From Erysipelotrichaceae bacterium (GTDB lineage Bacteria > Bacillota_I > Bacilli_A > Erysipelotrichales > Erysipelotrichaceae), in assembly GCA_017432885.1 (NCBI GenBank), contig JAFRIE010000029.1, forward strand, positions 62,001 to 126,000: DNA of 64,000 nt. Direction: 5' to 3'. The notes beneath the pieces are model-generated. The model had not been told where the DNA came from, did no database searches, and saw nothing but the letters and a program-made list of their open reading frames with translations. Both the position numbers and the translations under genes were made by a program. This document shows, piece after piece, positions 53,321-64,000 of this stretch. Every line of letters starts with the position of its first letter. Position 1 is the stretch's first letter.

Positions 53321-54107
53321 GAAGATCCTGATCTTCAGTGATATTGATGGGACTCTGGTCGACTGTACCAGGGATCTGCTGGAAACCAGTGAAAAGACCA
53401 GATATGCACTGAAAGAAGTTAAAAAGAAAGCTTATCTGTTTCTGGTCACGGGAAGACCGAAATGTATCATTCCCAAAAGCATTATGGAATGTCAGCCGGA
53501 CGGTTTCATCTTAAACAACGGCGCCTATGGGGAACTCTTTGGAAAAGAAATCTTCCATCATTCTATCGATAAAGAAGGTGTCAGGCATTTCTCTGAATAC
53601 TGCCGCAAACATGGCGACGACTGTATGTTTATGAAACAGGATCACTGCTACGTGGAATCGGCTCAAAATCAGCATATCAGAGACTTTATCATTTCCATGT
53701 CCCACGATCCGGACGAGATCCTGATCGAAGGAGATACCGAATACTCGGATTTTGTCTGGCTGAAGAGTATGAGTGAAGAAGGCAGACAGAACATGGAAGC
53801 CGAGTTCTCCGAGCTCTACAATCTGAACCGTCAGCAGGAAACGACCTTCGACTGTGTTGCCAAGGGTGTCAGCAAGGATTCGACAATGCGCCTACTGCTG
53901 GAACATATCGATTTTCCATATGAGAAGACTTATTGTTTCGGTGACGGTCTGAATGACATCGGCATGATGAAACTGGTAGATCACTCCTTTGCGATGGGCA
54001 ACGCCAGAAATAGAACGAAAAAAGTCGCCACAGAGACAGTTGAAGACGTCCTGGACGACGGTTTCTATCATACGCTGGTCAGACTTGGCTTGATCGAAGC
54101 GATGTAG
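53310..54107 (+). CDS. HAD-superfamily Cof-type phosphatase
   Basis: The 265-residue protein has FSDIDGTLVD (Asp11 nucleophile, Asp13), LVTGRPK, a Cof-type C2 cap and the final FGDGLNDIGMM. Such enzymes remove phosphate from sugar phosphates or flavin precursors. As the last gene of the operon, it may dephosphorylate a pathway product. Terminator at 54133. Confidence 0.88.
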   Translation: MADKKILIFSDIDGTLVDCTRDLLETSEKTRYALKEVKKKAYLFLVTGRPKCIIPKSIMECQPDGFILNNGAYGELFGKEIFHHSIDKEGVRHFSEYCRKHGDDCMFMKQDHCYVESAQNQHIRDFIISMSHDPDEILIEGDTEYSDFVWLKSMSEEGRQNMEAEFSELYNLNRQQETTFDCVAKGVSKDSTMRLLLEHIDFPYEKTYCFGDGLNDIGMMKLVDHSFAMGNARNRTKKVATETVEDVLDDGFYHTLVRLGLIEAM

Positions 54108-54112
54108 AAGAA

Positions 54113-55435
54113 TTATTGATAACGGTAATTGGCGGGATACTTGTTCTTGAGTATTCCGTTTTTTATTTTTCCAAAACCCAGAGGATAGCCGTCGACACAG
54201 ATTAAGGTCAATCCTTCACTGCTGTGGTCTTTAACATCTATAGTTTCACATTTAAGGTATTTTAGGACCCTTGGATCGTCTGAACTTAAATTCAGAGTGT
54301 TCGGATAGTCTTTTTCTTTTAGAGCCATGGAAAGGCTCTGAGACGGCTCAAAATGACCGTGTTTCTCTTCTCCAAGATATAATCCTGAACGTAAAACGCG
54401 AAGTCCTTTCAGATTGGGAATTGTTTCCGGTTCATAATAAAGCTTTTCGTTCCGATGAACGATTTTTCCTTTCGGCAGCCGCATGGATAAGAAATCAGAG
54501 ATCCGGAATTCATCCAGTACGCTTTTGTCTGTTCTGTGTTCCGTTTTGTTTCCTTTCTGCAACAGAGCGACAAAATGTCCTTCTCCCTTGATTCTGTGCG
54601 GATATAGGCGAATACAGTTTCTTGTCTGTTCGCTGATCCCCGGTTCAAAACCTTTATACATCTTGACCGGCAGTACTTTCAGATCAGGACATATCGCCAA
54701 GGCGTATTCAATGATTTTTTCATCTTCTTCCGGTGAAAAGGTACAAGTACTGTAAAGGATCTTTCCTCCGTCTTTCAGAAGTTTTAAAGCAGAAGCGACG
54801 ATCTGTTTTTGTAGACTTGAATAATAGGCGTTTCCTTTTTTCTCCCATTCCGTGATCAGCACGTTTTCTTTCCGGAACATGCCTTCTCCGGAACAAGGCG
54901 CATCGATCAGGATCTTGTCAAAAAAATACTCAAAACGATCCAGCTTTATGATATCTTCCGCCATGACACAGGCATTGACTGCGCCCATGGTTTCAAGATT
55001 CTTTAATAGGACCTGACAGCGCGATACGGAGATGTCGTTGGACAATAGAAAACCGCTTCCATGCAGCTTGTTTATGATCTTCGAAGATTTTCCTCCCGGA
55101 GCGGCACAGGCATCCAGTACGATGTCTCCGTCTTCGATCGGCAGAACTTCTCCCGGAAGCATAGCGCTTGGTTCCTGCAGATAGTATAGACCGGCATAAT
55201 AGTAAGGATGTTTGGCGGGACGGTCGTTTTCTTCATAGTAAAAACCGTCATCGGTCCAAGGAACCGGTTCCAGATGAAAAGGAGCGATCTTCAGAAAATC
55301 TTCTACTGTTATCTTAGGAGTATTGACTCTTAATCCATAGTAGCGTTTTTCATTGAAAGAATCCAGATAGGCGGTAAAATCATCCTTCAGAAGATCTTTC
55401 ATGTTATGCAGATACTGTTCAGGAAGCTTAAGCAT
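54113..55435 (-). CDS. rsmF: NOL1/NOP2/Sun-family rRNA m5C methyltransferase (RsmF-like)
   Basis: The 440-residue protein has DACAAPGGKSSKI (SAM site), IDAPCSGEGMFRK (release cysteine) and YSTCTFSPEEDE (catalytic cysteine). The C-terminal PUA-like domain about 380-440 matches RsmF/YebU, which makes m5C1407 in 16S rRNA. It is convergent with the PTS operon, and its 3' end contains that operon's terminator. The 5' end is divergent from comFA. Confidence 0.87.
   Translation of the reverse strand: MLKLPEQYLHNMKDLLKDDFTAYLDSFNEKRYYGLRVNTPKITVEDFLKIAPFHLEPVPWTDDGFYYEENDRPAKHPYYYAGLYYLQEPSAMLPGEVLPIEDGDIVLDACAAPGGKSSKIINKLHGSGFLLSNDISVSRCQVLLKNLETMGAVNACVMAEDIIKLDRFEYFFDKILIDAPCSGEGMFRKENVLITEWEKKGNAYYSSLQKQIVASALKLLKDGGKILYSTCTFSPEEDEKIIEYALAICPDLKVLPVKMYKGFEPGISEQTRNCIRLYPHRIKGEGHFVALLQKGNKTEHRTDKSVLDEFRISDFLSMRLPKGKIVHRNEKLYYEPETIPNLKGLRVLRSGLYLGEEKHGHFEPSQSLSMALKEKDYPNTLNLSSDDPRVLKYLKCETIDVKDHSSEGLTLICVDGYPLGFGKIKNGILKNKYPANYRYQ
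54133..54170 (+). terminator. Terminator of the PTS/RuBisCO-like operon
   Basis: The 9-bp stem CGGGATACT with AGTATTCCG (one G-U pair) has an 8-nt loop and is followed by TTTTTTATTTTT. It lies 26 nt past the HAD stop and inside the 3' coding end of the convergent rsmF-like gene. Confidence 0.7.
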
Positions 55436-55473
55436 AATTTTAGTGTATCAGTTTCATGCTGTTTTTAAAATCG

Positions 55474-55505
55474 TTTAGGAATCGGTGTTTTTTTCGGGAA
55501 TAATG
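55474..55505 (+). promoter_or_regulatory. Sigma-H/competence-type promoter before comFA-comFC
   Basis: TTTAGGAATCG (55474-55484), 10 nt, CGGGAATAATG (55495-55505). It is the same bipartite element, with identical halves and spacing, as at 10961-10992. The transcription start would be near 55511, so the gene start is ATG 55518. Confidence 0.7.
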
Positions 55506-55517
55506 TTTGGAGCTTTT

Positions 55518-56651
55518 ATGAGATGTAAGAGATGTGGAAATACCGATCCTTCTTATTTCTATAAGGGACATAAGGGATACTATTGCCGGAAGTGTATCCG
55601 TTTTTCCCGGATCCTGCTGGAAGAAGAGATTTTACCTTTAGACTACGAAATCGCGCAAGGTTCAGAGGTGTACCGTTTTGATTATCCGCTGACAGAGCCG
55701 CAGCTGGAAGCTTCAAGAAACTGTGTGGAGTTTTTGAAGCATGGTGATGTTCTGCTTTATTGCGTGTGCGGAGCAGGAAAGACGGAGATCGCTGTACAAA
55801 GTATCAGTGAATATCTGAGAAGAGGATTGAAGGTCGCTTATGCCATTTCACGAAGAGAAGTGGTCATAGAGCTGACCAAACGTTTTGAAAAGATCTTCTC
55901 CAAGGCCAAGGTTACGGGAGTATACGGAGGCCATCACGATGAACTGACGGGGGATCTGATCGTCTGTACCTGTCATCAGCTGTACCGTTATTACCAGACA
56001 TTTGATCTGCTGATACTGGACGAGGCAGACGCTTTTCCTTTGAAAGGGAATGAGACATTGATGAACATCTCTGTCAATGCCTGTAAGGGAAGGGTCGTGT
56101 ATTCGACTGCAACTGTCGATTCGACCTTGCGAAAAGTAATAAACAGACGTCCTTTCAGGACGGTCGAACTTTATGTCAGACCGTCATTTAAACCTCTTGC
56201 GGTTCCTCGGGTCTTCTATCTTCCCAAATATCCGGCTTTGCTTGTTTTGTATCTTTTACTGAGAAAAATAGATGGACAGTGTATCGTTTTCACCACCAGC
56301 AAGAAGGACTGTGAAGTTTTCTACAGGATCTTTTCCCGTTTCTTTTCCTGTACCTACGTCTATGCCGATCTGCCGGAAAGAAAACGGCACATCGAGGATT
56401 TCCGTGACAAGAAATACCGCTTCATCTTCGCAACAACTGTTCTGGAAAGGGGGATCACGATTAAAAATGTCAGTGTGATCATTCTGAATTTTGCCAGGAT
56501 CTTTGATCAAAGCAATCTGATTCAGATGCTTGGAAGAGTGGGAAGAGGAACGGATTCCGTTGCCGGAGATGCCTATGTCATCAGTGACCATTCTGATCCT
56601 GAAATCAGGAAAACACTGAAATATTTAAAGAAAGCGAACAGTTATCTATGA
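55518..56651 (+). CDS. comFA: Competence DNA-uptake ATPase ComFA
   Basis: The 377-residue protein starts MRCKRCGNTDPSY, with a four-cysteine zinc finger (CKRC ... CRKC) typical of ComFA. It is followed by a helicase core: CGAGKTE (Walker A), LILDEADAF (DEAD box), VVYSTAT and LGRVGRGTDSVAG. ComFA drives single-stranded DNA import during transformation. ATG 55518 (GGAG 5 nt before) is chosen since earlier starts lie in the promoter. It overlaps comFC by 4 nt. Confidence 0.9.
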   Translation: MRCKRCGNTDPSYFYKGHKGYYCRKCIRFSRILLEEEILPLDYEIAQGSEVYRFDYPLTEPQLEASRNCVEFLKHGDVLLYCVCGAGKTEIAVQSISEYLRRGLKVAYAISRREVVIELTKRFEKIFSKAKVTGVYGGHHDELTGDLIVCTCHQLYRYYQTFDLLILDEADAFPLKGNETLMNISVNACKGRVVYSTATVDSTLRKVINRRPFRTVELYVRPSFKPLAVPRVFYLPKYPALLVLYLLLRKIDGQCIVFTTSKKDCEVFYRIFSRFFSCTYVYADLPERKRHIEDFRDKKYRFIFATTVLERGITIKNVSVIILNFARIFDQSNLIQMLGRVGRGTDSVAGDAYVISDHSDPEIRKTLKYLKKANSYL

Positions 56652-57262
56652 GATGTATCTATTGTGATAAAGAGATTGGAAAGATTACCTTTACTTCACT
56701 GTTTCTGGAAGAGGATTCTCTATGCCCGGACTGTAGAAGAATGCTTCCGATAAAGAGGAAGTGTATTACATTGGATGATTTAAAGGTGGAATCATTCTAT
56801 GAGTACGAGGGAATGTTTAAGAGTCTGCTGCTGCAGTACAAAGAATGCTGTGACGAAGCGCTGAAAGATGTTTTTCTTTACGGTTTAAAGGATTATATCA
56901 GGATCCGTTATGCGGGATATGCGCTTCTTTTCGTACCTAGCAGTCAGAAGAAAAAACAGATACGGGGTTTTGATCATCTGGAACTGATTTTTGAAGATAT
57001 AAAGCTGCCTAAGGCAAAAGGTCTTCGAATGAAAGAAGATCTTATACAGGAAGGAAAAAATGCCGTAGAAAGAAGCAGAATGCGGCAGAACTACGTTTAT
57101 GAAGGAGAACTTCAAAAGAAGGTCCTGATCGTCGATGATGTACTTACGACAGGTTCGTCAATGATTGGCGCATACGAGGCGATCAAAGGGAAGACGAGGC
57201 ATGTAAGAGCGTTATCCTTAGCTAACAAAAATTATCACTTTCCTTTTAAAAATAAAGTATGA
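56648..57262 (+). CDS. comFC: Competence protein ComFC
   Basis: The 204-residue protein has an N-terminal zinc-binding set (CIYC, CPDC) and a phosphoribosyltransferase-like domain with KKVLIVDDVLTTGSS. LLLQYKECCDEAL also fits the family. ComFC works with ComFA in DNA uptake. It overlaps comFA by 4 nt. Confidence 0.9.
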   Translation: MRCIYCDKEIGKITFTSLFLEEDSLCPDCRRMLPIKRKCITLDDLKVESFYEYEGMFKSLLLQYKECCDEALKDVFLYGLKDYIRIRYAGYALLFVPSSQKKKQIRGFDHLELIFEDIKLPKAKGLRMKEDLIQEGKNAVERSRMRQNYVYEGELQKKVLIVDDVLTTGSSMIGAYEAIKGKTRHVRALSLANKNYHFPFKNKV

Positions 57263-57291
57263 TAGAATATATTCTAAAGGAGAATAAGGAG

Positions 57292-57495
57292 ATGTTAGGT
57301 AAAGTAAAAAGATTCAATAAGGTTAAGGGATTTGGCTTCATTACAGCAGATGATGGTCGTGACGTCTTTTTCCATTATTCTCAATTAATCATGGATGGTT
57401 ATAAAACCATCAACGAGGGTGCACCAGTTGAATTCGAATTAGTTGAAGGCGATCGAGGACTTCAAGCTCATAATATACAAGAGATCAAAGAGTAA
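57292..57495 (+). CDS. Cold-shock domain protein (CspA family)
   Basis: The protein is short (67 residues from ATG 57292: MLGKVKRFNKVKGFGFI). It has RNP1 KGFGFI and RNP2 VFFHY, the single-stranded nucleic-acid-binding motifs. AAAGGAG (57276-57282) is 9 nt upstream. An earlier in-frame start at 57259 is less likely. Terminator follows. Confidence 0.9.
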   Translation: MLGKVKRFNKVKGFGFITADDGRDVFFHYSQLIMDGYKTINEGAPVEFELVEGDRGLQAHNIQEIKE

Positions 57496-57505
57496 TCGTG
57501 AACAG

Positions 57506-57533
57506 AAAGTTGGCTAATAAGGTCAACTTTTTT
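57506..57533 (+). terminator. Terminator after the cold-shock gene
   Basis: The 7-bp stem AAAGTTG with CAACTTT has an 11-nt loop and is followed by TTT. Confidence 0.65.
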
Positions 57534-57542
57534 ATAGGCAGA

Positions 57543-57551
57543 TGCTATAAT
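57543..57551 (+). promoter_or_regulatory. secA promoter (extended -10)
   Basis: TGCTATAAT, 22 nt before ATG 57573, which also has a Shine-Dalgarno TTGGAGAA. Unlike the leaderless promoters, this one leaves a normal leader. Confidence 0.5.
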
Positions 57552-57572
57552 AATGAAAGAATTGGAGAACAT

Positions 57573-59909
<2,337 letters not shown>

Positions 59910-59910
59910 C

Positions 59911-61009
59911 GTGGAAATATATGAAATGAAACAAGGCCTGAACGCTTCTTTAAAGAAGTTAAAAGATTTAGGCGACTCTCTTTGACCTCGCGTCTATCGA
60001 TAATAAACTAAACGAACTGGAGCAGCAGCAGAGCTCGGAAACGTTCTGGTCGGATCAGAAGAAGGCGCAGAGCGTAATCAAGGAATACAATACATTAAAA
60101 GATCTCAGAAACAGGTATTACCGCAACGAAAAGGATATTACCTCTTTATTAAGTGAAGTCGATGAACTGACGAAGAACTATGATGCGGAACTGTTTGAAC
60201 TGCTGAACGAGGAATACAGTGAAGTCAGCAGGAATTTCGAGGAATTCGAGATCAAGGTCCTGCTGTCCAACGACTACGATCATTCCAACGCACTGCTGGA
60301 GATCCATCCGGGAGCGGGAGGAACGGAATCGCAGGACTGGGCAGAGATGCTTTTTCGGATGTACCAGCGCTATGCCCAGAACAGCGGCTACGGCTTTGAA
60401 GTGATCGACTACGAAGAGGCCGATGAGGCGGGGATCAAGTCCTGTCTGGTCTGCATCAAAGGAGACATGGCCTACGGCTACCTCAAGGGCGAATCGGGCG
60501 TGCACCGCCTGGTTCGTATCTCTCCGTTTGACGCTTCCAGTAGAAGACATACTTCTTTCGCATCGGTAGAAGTGCTGCCGGAGTTCAACAACGAGATCGA
60601 CATCGAGATCAGAGACGAAGATCTGGAAGTCGATACGATGCGTTCTTCCGGAGCGGGCGGTCAGCACATCAACAAGACCGATTCCGCCGTGCGCATGAAA
60701 CACGTTCCGACCGGTCTGATGGCTTTTTCACAGTCGGAAAGATCACAGATCCTGAATCGAGAAAAATGTTTGAGCATTCTGAAGGCCAAACTCTATCAGA
60801 AGGCGATTGAAGACAGAGAAAACGAAAAGAGAGCCCTGAAAGGGGAACAGAAGAAGATCGAATGGGGTTCGCAGATCCGTTCCTATGTTTTCTGTCCTTA
60901 TACGCTGGTCAAGGACCATCGTACCAATTATGAAGAAGGTAATGTTGATAAGGTCATGAACGGCGAGATCAGCAACTTCCTGTTTGCCTATCTGAAATCA
61001 CAGATCTAA
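59911..61009 (+). CDS. prfB: Peptide chain release factor 2, with programmed +1 frameshift
   Basis: RF2 terminates at UGA and UAA. GTG 59911 (AAGGAG 7 nt upstream) starts a 24-codon zero-frame part ending CTT, then in-frame TGA at 59983-59985 in the context CTTTGAC. The ribosome slips +1 and continues DLASIDNKLNELEQQ to 61009, giving about 365 residues. The SPF anticodon-like motif (VRISPFDASSRRHTSF) and GAGGQHINKTDSAV (GGQ catalytic loop) are present. This is the classical RF2 autoregulation by frameshifting. The codon order was checked by hand. Confidence 0.95.
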
Positions 61010-61011
61010 CA

Positions 61012-62184
61012 ATGAAAAAGAATCTTAGTCTCTTTACATTTATTGGATTGCTTATGGGAATAATCTTCGGATTATTCTTTTCGGAATATACGGATCCGAT
61101 CGCCTTTCTTGGGACCTGGTATATTACTTTCCTGAAATACATGATCGTTCCGGTCGTATTTACCAGTATTACGGTATCCGTCTATGATTCCAGAAACTTG
61201 AAAAACCGGATGATCATCAGGACAATAGGACTGTTTGCATTGATGTTTGTAGCAACTTTCCTGCTTTCTTCGCTTGTGGTGCTGATCGTTGATCCGGGAA
61301 AGGGATTCGTTCTGGAAGAAGTGGAATGGAATGGTTCGACAACGCAGTTCGATCTGATACAGATGTTTCTGAATCTGATCCCGAAGGATCTGAACAGATT
61401 CCTGACCGGTTCTTATCTCTTTTTTGTGATTACCGTTTCTTTCCTGATCGGATATCTGTGTTCGCTGTTTAAGAACGGAGACAGACTGATCAAAGGAATC
61501 CGGAAGATCAAGGAATTCCTGTTCAGGATTCTGGAATACTTCATGTATGCGACGCCGTTTGCGGTGTTTTCACTGATTTCCGTGACGGTTGCGCGCTATG
61601 GATCCGTATTGCTTGGCGTCGGTGTCAGATACATCCTGACTGCCTATCTTTGTGCTTTGATCACGCTGATCGTCGTCATGATCCTGCCGGTGCTGATTCT
61701 CTGCAGGATGTCGCCCGGGACTTTCATTCAGAAAGTCAACCGGATCTGGCTGATGACTATTACGACTTGTTCCTCCAGCGCTACGCTTCCTTATACCATT
61801 AAGACCTGCAAGGAAGAATTCAACATTCCGGAAGAGATTACCGATGTAGTCGTCCCTTTGGGCTGTACGATCCACATGTGCGGCGGTGCGGTATCCTTCT
61901 CTTTGCTGGGGCTGTTCTGCAGCAGACTGTTCGGTGTAGAGATAACGCTGTCCCGATATCTGCTGATGCTGGTATCGGCAGTACTGATCAATATGTCCGC
62001 TCCCGGCATTCCTAACGGCGGTGTGGTGATCGGTGCGACTTATCTGCAGCTTCTGGGCATTCCTTTGGATTTTATCGGTTTCTATTCCGGCATTTACAAA
62101 CTGCTGGATATGGTCTATACTTCACTGAATGTAACGGGTGATATCACGGCCAACGTAATTATTGATCATATGAATAAGAAATAG
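61012..62184 (+). CDS. Dicarboxylate/amino acid:cation symporter (DAACS family)
   Basis: The 390-residue membrane protein has the DAACS features: a serine-rich loop TTCSSSATLPYTI, LGCTIHMCGGAV and INMSAPGIPNGGVVIGATYL. About eight membrane helices and two re-entrant loops are expected. The family imports glutamate, aspartate, serine or C4-dicarboxylates with Na+ or H+. It follows prfB by 2 nt and may be co-transcribed. Confidence 0.9.
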   Translation: MKKNLSLFTFIGLLMGIIFGLFFSEYTDPIAFLGTWYITFLKYMIVPVVFTSITVSVYDSRNLKNRMIIRTIGLFALMFVATFLLSSLVVLIVDPGKGFVLEEVEWNGSTTQFDLIQMFLNLIPKDLNRFLTGSYLFFVITVSFLIGYLCSLFKNGDRLIKGIRKIKEFLFRILEYFMYATPFAVFSLISVTVARYGSVLLGVGVRYILTAYLCALITLIVVMILPVLILCRMSPGTFIQKVNRIWLMTITTCSSSATLPYTIKTCKEEFNIPEEITDVVVPLGCTIHMCGGAVSFSLLGLFCSRLFGVEITLSRYLLMLVSAVLINMSAPGIPNGGVVIGATYLQLLGIPLDFIGFYSGIYKLLDMVYTSLNVTGDITANVIIDHMNKK

Positions 62185-62204
62185 GCATATGGATTTTTCA
62201 AACA

Positions 62205-62214
62205 ATATGCTAGA
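62205..62214 (+). promoter_or_regulatory. Extended -10 promoter of the metG T-box leader
   Basis: TGCTAGAAT is a TGn-extended -10-like box shortly before the T-box leader. No clear -35 was assigned. Confidence 0.4.
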
Positions 62215-62217
62215 ATA

Positions 62218-62420
62218 AAGGTAGCTTTGAAGGATAGATCGTTCATTCGAGACTTACAGAGAGCCGATGTCTGGTGGAAATCGGCAGAGAGGATGGGCGA
62301 AGATGGATCCGGAGCTTTCCGTTCGACAGGTAGGACGGAACGTAGACCTGCGTTAAGGGAAGGAAGTGAAAAGTAAAGGTGGTACCGCGCTTTCTGCGCC
62401 CTTGGAATCACCTTTTTATT
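62218..62420 (+). promoter_or_regulatory. T-box riboswitch of metG, specifier AUG
   Basis: The T-box core AAAGGTGGTACCGCGC lies at 62375-62390. A terminator arm ending AATCACC and a T run follow. The probable specifier is ATG (62303-62305) in GGCGAAG-ATG-GATCC. Uncharged tRNA-Met would permit readthrough. Confidence 0.85.
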
Positions 62421-62435
62421 TTTATGGAGGATAGT

Positions 62436-64000
62436 ATGGAAAACAAAGGAAAGTATTACATTACAACGGCAATCGCCTATGCCAGCGGCAAGCCGCATAT
62501 CGGCAACACCTATGAGATCATCATGGCCGATGCGATCGCCCGTTACAGAAGACTGCAGGGCTATGACGTAAGATTCCAGACAGGTACTGATGAGCATGGC
62601 CAGAAGATCGAGGAGAAGGCAAAGAAAGCCGGTATGACACCGAAGGAGTTCGTCGATGTCCAGGCTGGAGAAATCAAGAGGATCTTCGATCTGATGAATA
62701 CTTCCTACGACAAGTTCATCCGTACCACCGATGACTATCATGAAAAGGAAGTGCAGAAGATCTTCAAGAAGCTCTACGATCAGGGTGATATCTACAAGAG
62801 CGAATATGAAGGCTGGTACTGTACCCCATGCGAATCTTTCTGGACCGAATCCCAGCTTGTGGACGGCAAGTGTCCGACCTGCGGCGCTCCGGTACACATG
62901 GAAAAAGAGGAATCGTATTTCTTTAAACTCAGCAAGTATCAGAAGCAGCTTGAAGACTACATTGAGAGCCATCCGGAATTCATTCAGCCAGAATCGCGCA
63001 AGAACGAGATGCTTAACAACTTTATTAGACCGGGCTTGCAGGATCTCTGTGTTTCGCGTACTTCCTTCAAGTGGGGAATTCCGGTCGACTTCGATGACAA
63101 GCATGTCGTCTATGTCTGGATCGATGCCTTGAGCAACTACATCACCGGTCTCGGTTTCCATCTGGGCGGCAAAAACGATGAACTGTACGAAAAGTACTGG
63201 CCGGCAGATCTGCATCTGATCGGAAAAGACATCGTCAGGTTCCATACCATCTACTGGCCGATCATGCTGATGGCGATCGGTGAACCGCTGCCGAAACAGG
63301 TATTCGGTCATCCGTGGATGCTGGTAGGGGAAGACAAGATCTCCAAGTCCAAAGGCAATGCGATCTATGCCGACGATCTGGTCAGGTTCTTCGGCGTCGA
63401 TGCGGTCAGATACTATGTTCTGCACGAGATGCCTTTTGCGCAGGACGGCACTATTACCTGGGAGCTGATGATTGAAAGGATCAATTCCGATCTGGCCAAT
63501 GTTTTCGGCAACCTGGTCAACCGGACTATTGCCATGACCAACAAATATTTCGACGGCCAGCTGAACAAAGAATTCGTGAACGATCCGCTCGATGACGAGC
63601 TCAAGGAGTTCGCTTTGCATACTGTGAAGACCGTCGACGGGAAAATGGATGAACTCAAAGTCGGAGATTCCCTGGAAGCGATCCTGGAACTGTTTAGAAG
63701 ATGCAACAAGTACATCGACGAGACCGCCCCTTGGCTGCTGGCCAAGGATGAAACGAACAAGGCCCGACTCAACACCGTCCTTTACAACCTGCTTGAAGGC
63801 ATCCGGATCGGTACGGTATTGCTTTCTTCTTTCATGCCGGAAACGGCTGCCAAGGTCTACGAACAGATCAATACGGAACAGACTTCATATGACTCGCTGA
63901 AGGAATTCGGCGCCTATGAATGCAGTAAAGTGACCGATCAGCCCGAACCGCTCTTTGCCCGACTCGATCCGGAGAAGACAATGGAAGAAGTCCATGCGCT
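62436..64000 (+). CDS. metG: Methionyl-tRNA synthetase (3' truncated by the window end)
   Basis: The frame is open to the last base, so only about 521 codons are visible. It starts MENKGKYYITTAIAYASGKP and has HIGN (HIGH motif) shortly after. A zinc knuckle follows (CTPCES ... CPTCG), and KISKSKGN stands at the KMSKS position. An anticodon-binding helical domain begins near residue 370. GGAGG lies 5 nt before ATG 62436. Controlled by the T-box above. The C-terminal dimerisation domain, if any, lies outside. Confidence 0.95.
   Translation, partial: MENKGKYYITTAIAYASGKPHIGNTYEIIMADAIARYRRLQGYDVRFQTGTDEHGQKIEEKAKKAGMTPKEFVDVQAGEIKRIFDLMNTSYDKFIRTTDDYHEKEVQKIFKKLYDQGDIYKSEYEGWYCTPCESFWTESQLVDGKCPTCGAPVHMEKEESYFFKLSKYQKQLEDYIESHPEFIQPESRKNEMLNNFIRPGLQDLCVSRTSFKWGIPVDFDDKHVVYVWIDALSNYITGLGFHLGGKNDELYEKYWPADLHLIGKDIVRFHTIYWPIMLMAIGEPLPKQVFGHPWMLVGEDKISKSKGNAIYADDLVRFFGVDAVRYYVLHEMPFAQDGTITWELMIERINSDLANVFGNLVNRTIAMTNKYFDGQLNKEFVNDPLDDELKEFALHTVKTVDGKMDELKVGDSLEAILELFRRCNKYIDETAPWLLAKDETNKARLNTVLYNLLEGIRIGTVLLSSFMPETAAKVYEQINTEQTSYDSLKEFGAYECSKVTDQPEPLFARLDPEKTMEEVHA

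Noticed and set aside
62166..63620. Long 484-codon open frame on the minus strand
   Set aside because: It is antisense to metG and the end of the DAACS gene. metG on the plus strand has all synthetase motifs, and the minus frame encodes nothing recognisable. High-GC third positions open shadow frames widely here.

Overview
The window is a gene-dense, low-to-mid GC chromosomal segment of a Gram-positive bacterium of the Bacillota. Gene content and order point that way: pth-mfd-rqcP-divIC, tmk-holB-ricT-rsmI, T-box leaders before leuS and metG, BglG/MtlR-type PTS control, and comFA-comFC. Overall style suggests Erysipelotrichia, but that is an inference from memory and not a demonstrated placement. 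No insertion sequence, prophage, CRISPR array or rRNA operon was seen. Two tRNA-Leu genes (anticodons GAG and CAG) lie on the minus strand.

Layout. 1-3466: the end of a CbxX/SpoVK-type AAA ATPase, a large lipase-like membrane protein and a YegP-like protein. 3604-17533: housekeeping runs for tRNA modification, DNA repair, division and replication, interrupted at 11 kb by a Phd/PIN toxin-antitoxin-like pair. 17564-22714: two tRNA-Leu genes, a flavin reductase fusion, a 5'-nucleotidase-type phosphatase and two exported proteins. 22780-28147: typA, then four RNA-modification genes. 28171-31619: acylphosphatase, a four-domain flavodiiron protein, azlCD and a c-di-AMP receptor. 31771-37961: an Xre-type membrane regulator, then ftsE-ftsX-M23 peptidase-S41 protease, a cell-wall remodelling island. 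38008-44811: T-box/leuS, a PfkB kinase, CBS and DUF975-like proteins, rplM-rpsI. 44937-54107: a PTS catabolic operon built around a RuBisCO-like protein. 54113-64000: rsmF-like, comFA-comFC, csp, secA, prfB with programmed frameshift, a DAACS symporter and T-box/metG (cut by the window end).

The most notable system is the 44.9-54.1 kb operon. It encodes an MtlR/BglG-type activator, galactitol-type EIIA, EIIB and EIIC, its own HPr, a YcxB-like membrane protein, an RpiB-family isomerase with the erythrulose-phosphate-isomerase style motif, a RuBisCO-like protein that lost the loop-6 lysine, a lipoprotein, a class II aldolase and a HAD phosphatase. A TTGTGCAAAATCG element stands both before the regulator and before the PTS genes. 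I infer a PTS-fed pathway for an unusual short or branched sugar (alcohol), with the RuBisCO-like protein catalysing a central enolisation-type step.

Two regulatory patterns cut across the window. First, an identical bipartite element (TTTAGGAATCG, 10 nt, CGGGAATAATG), matching what I recall of the sigma-H class, precedes both comFA-comFC and the Phd/PIN pair. This suggests a competence-type regulon. Second, about nine genes have a -10 box ending only 6-8 nt before the start codon and no Shine-Dalgarno sequence, which implies frequent leaderless transcription.
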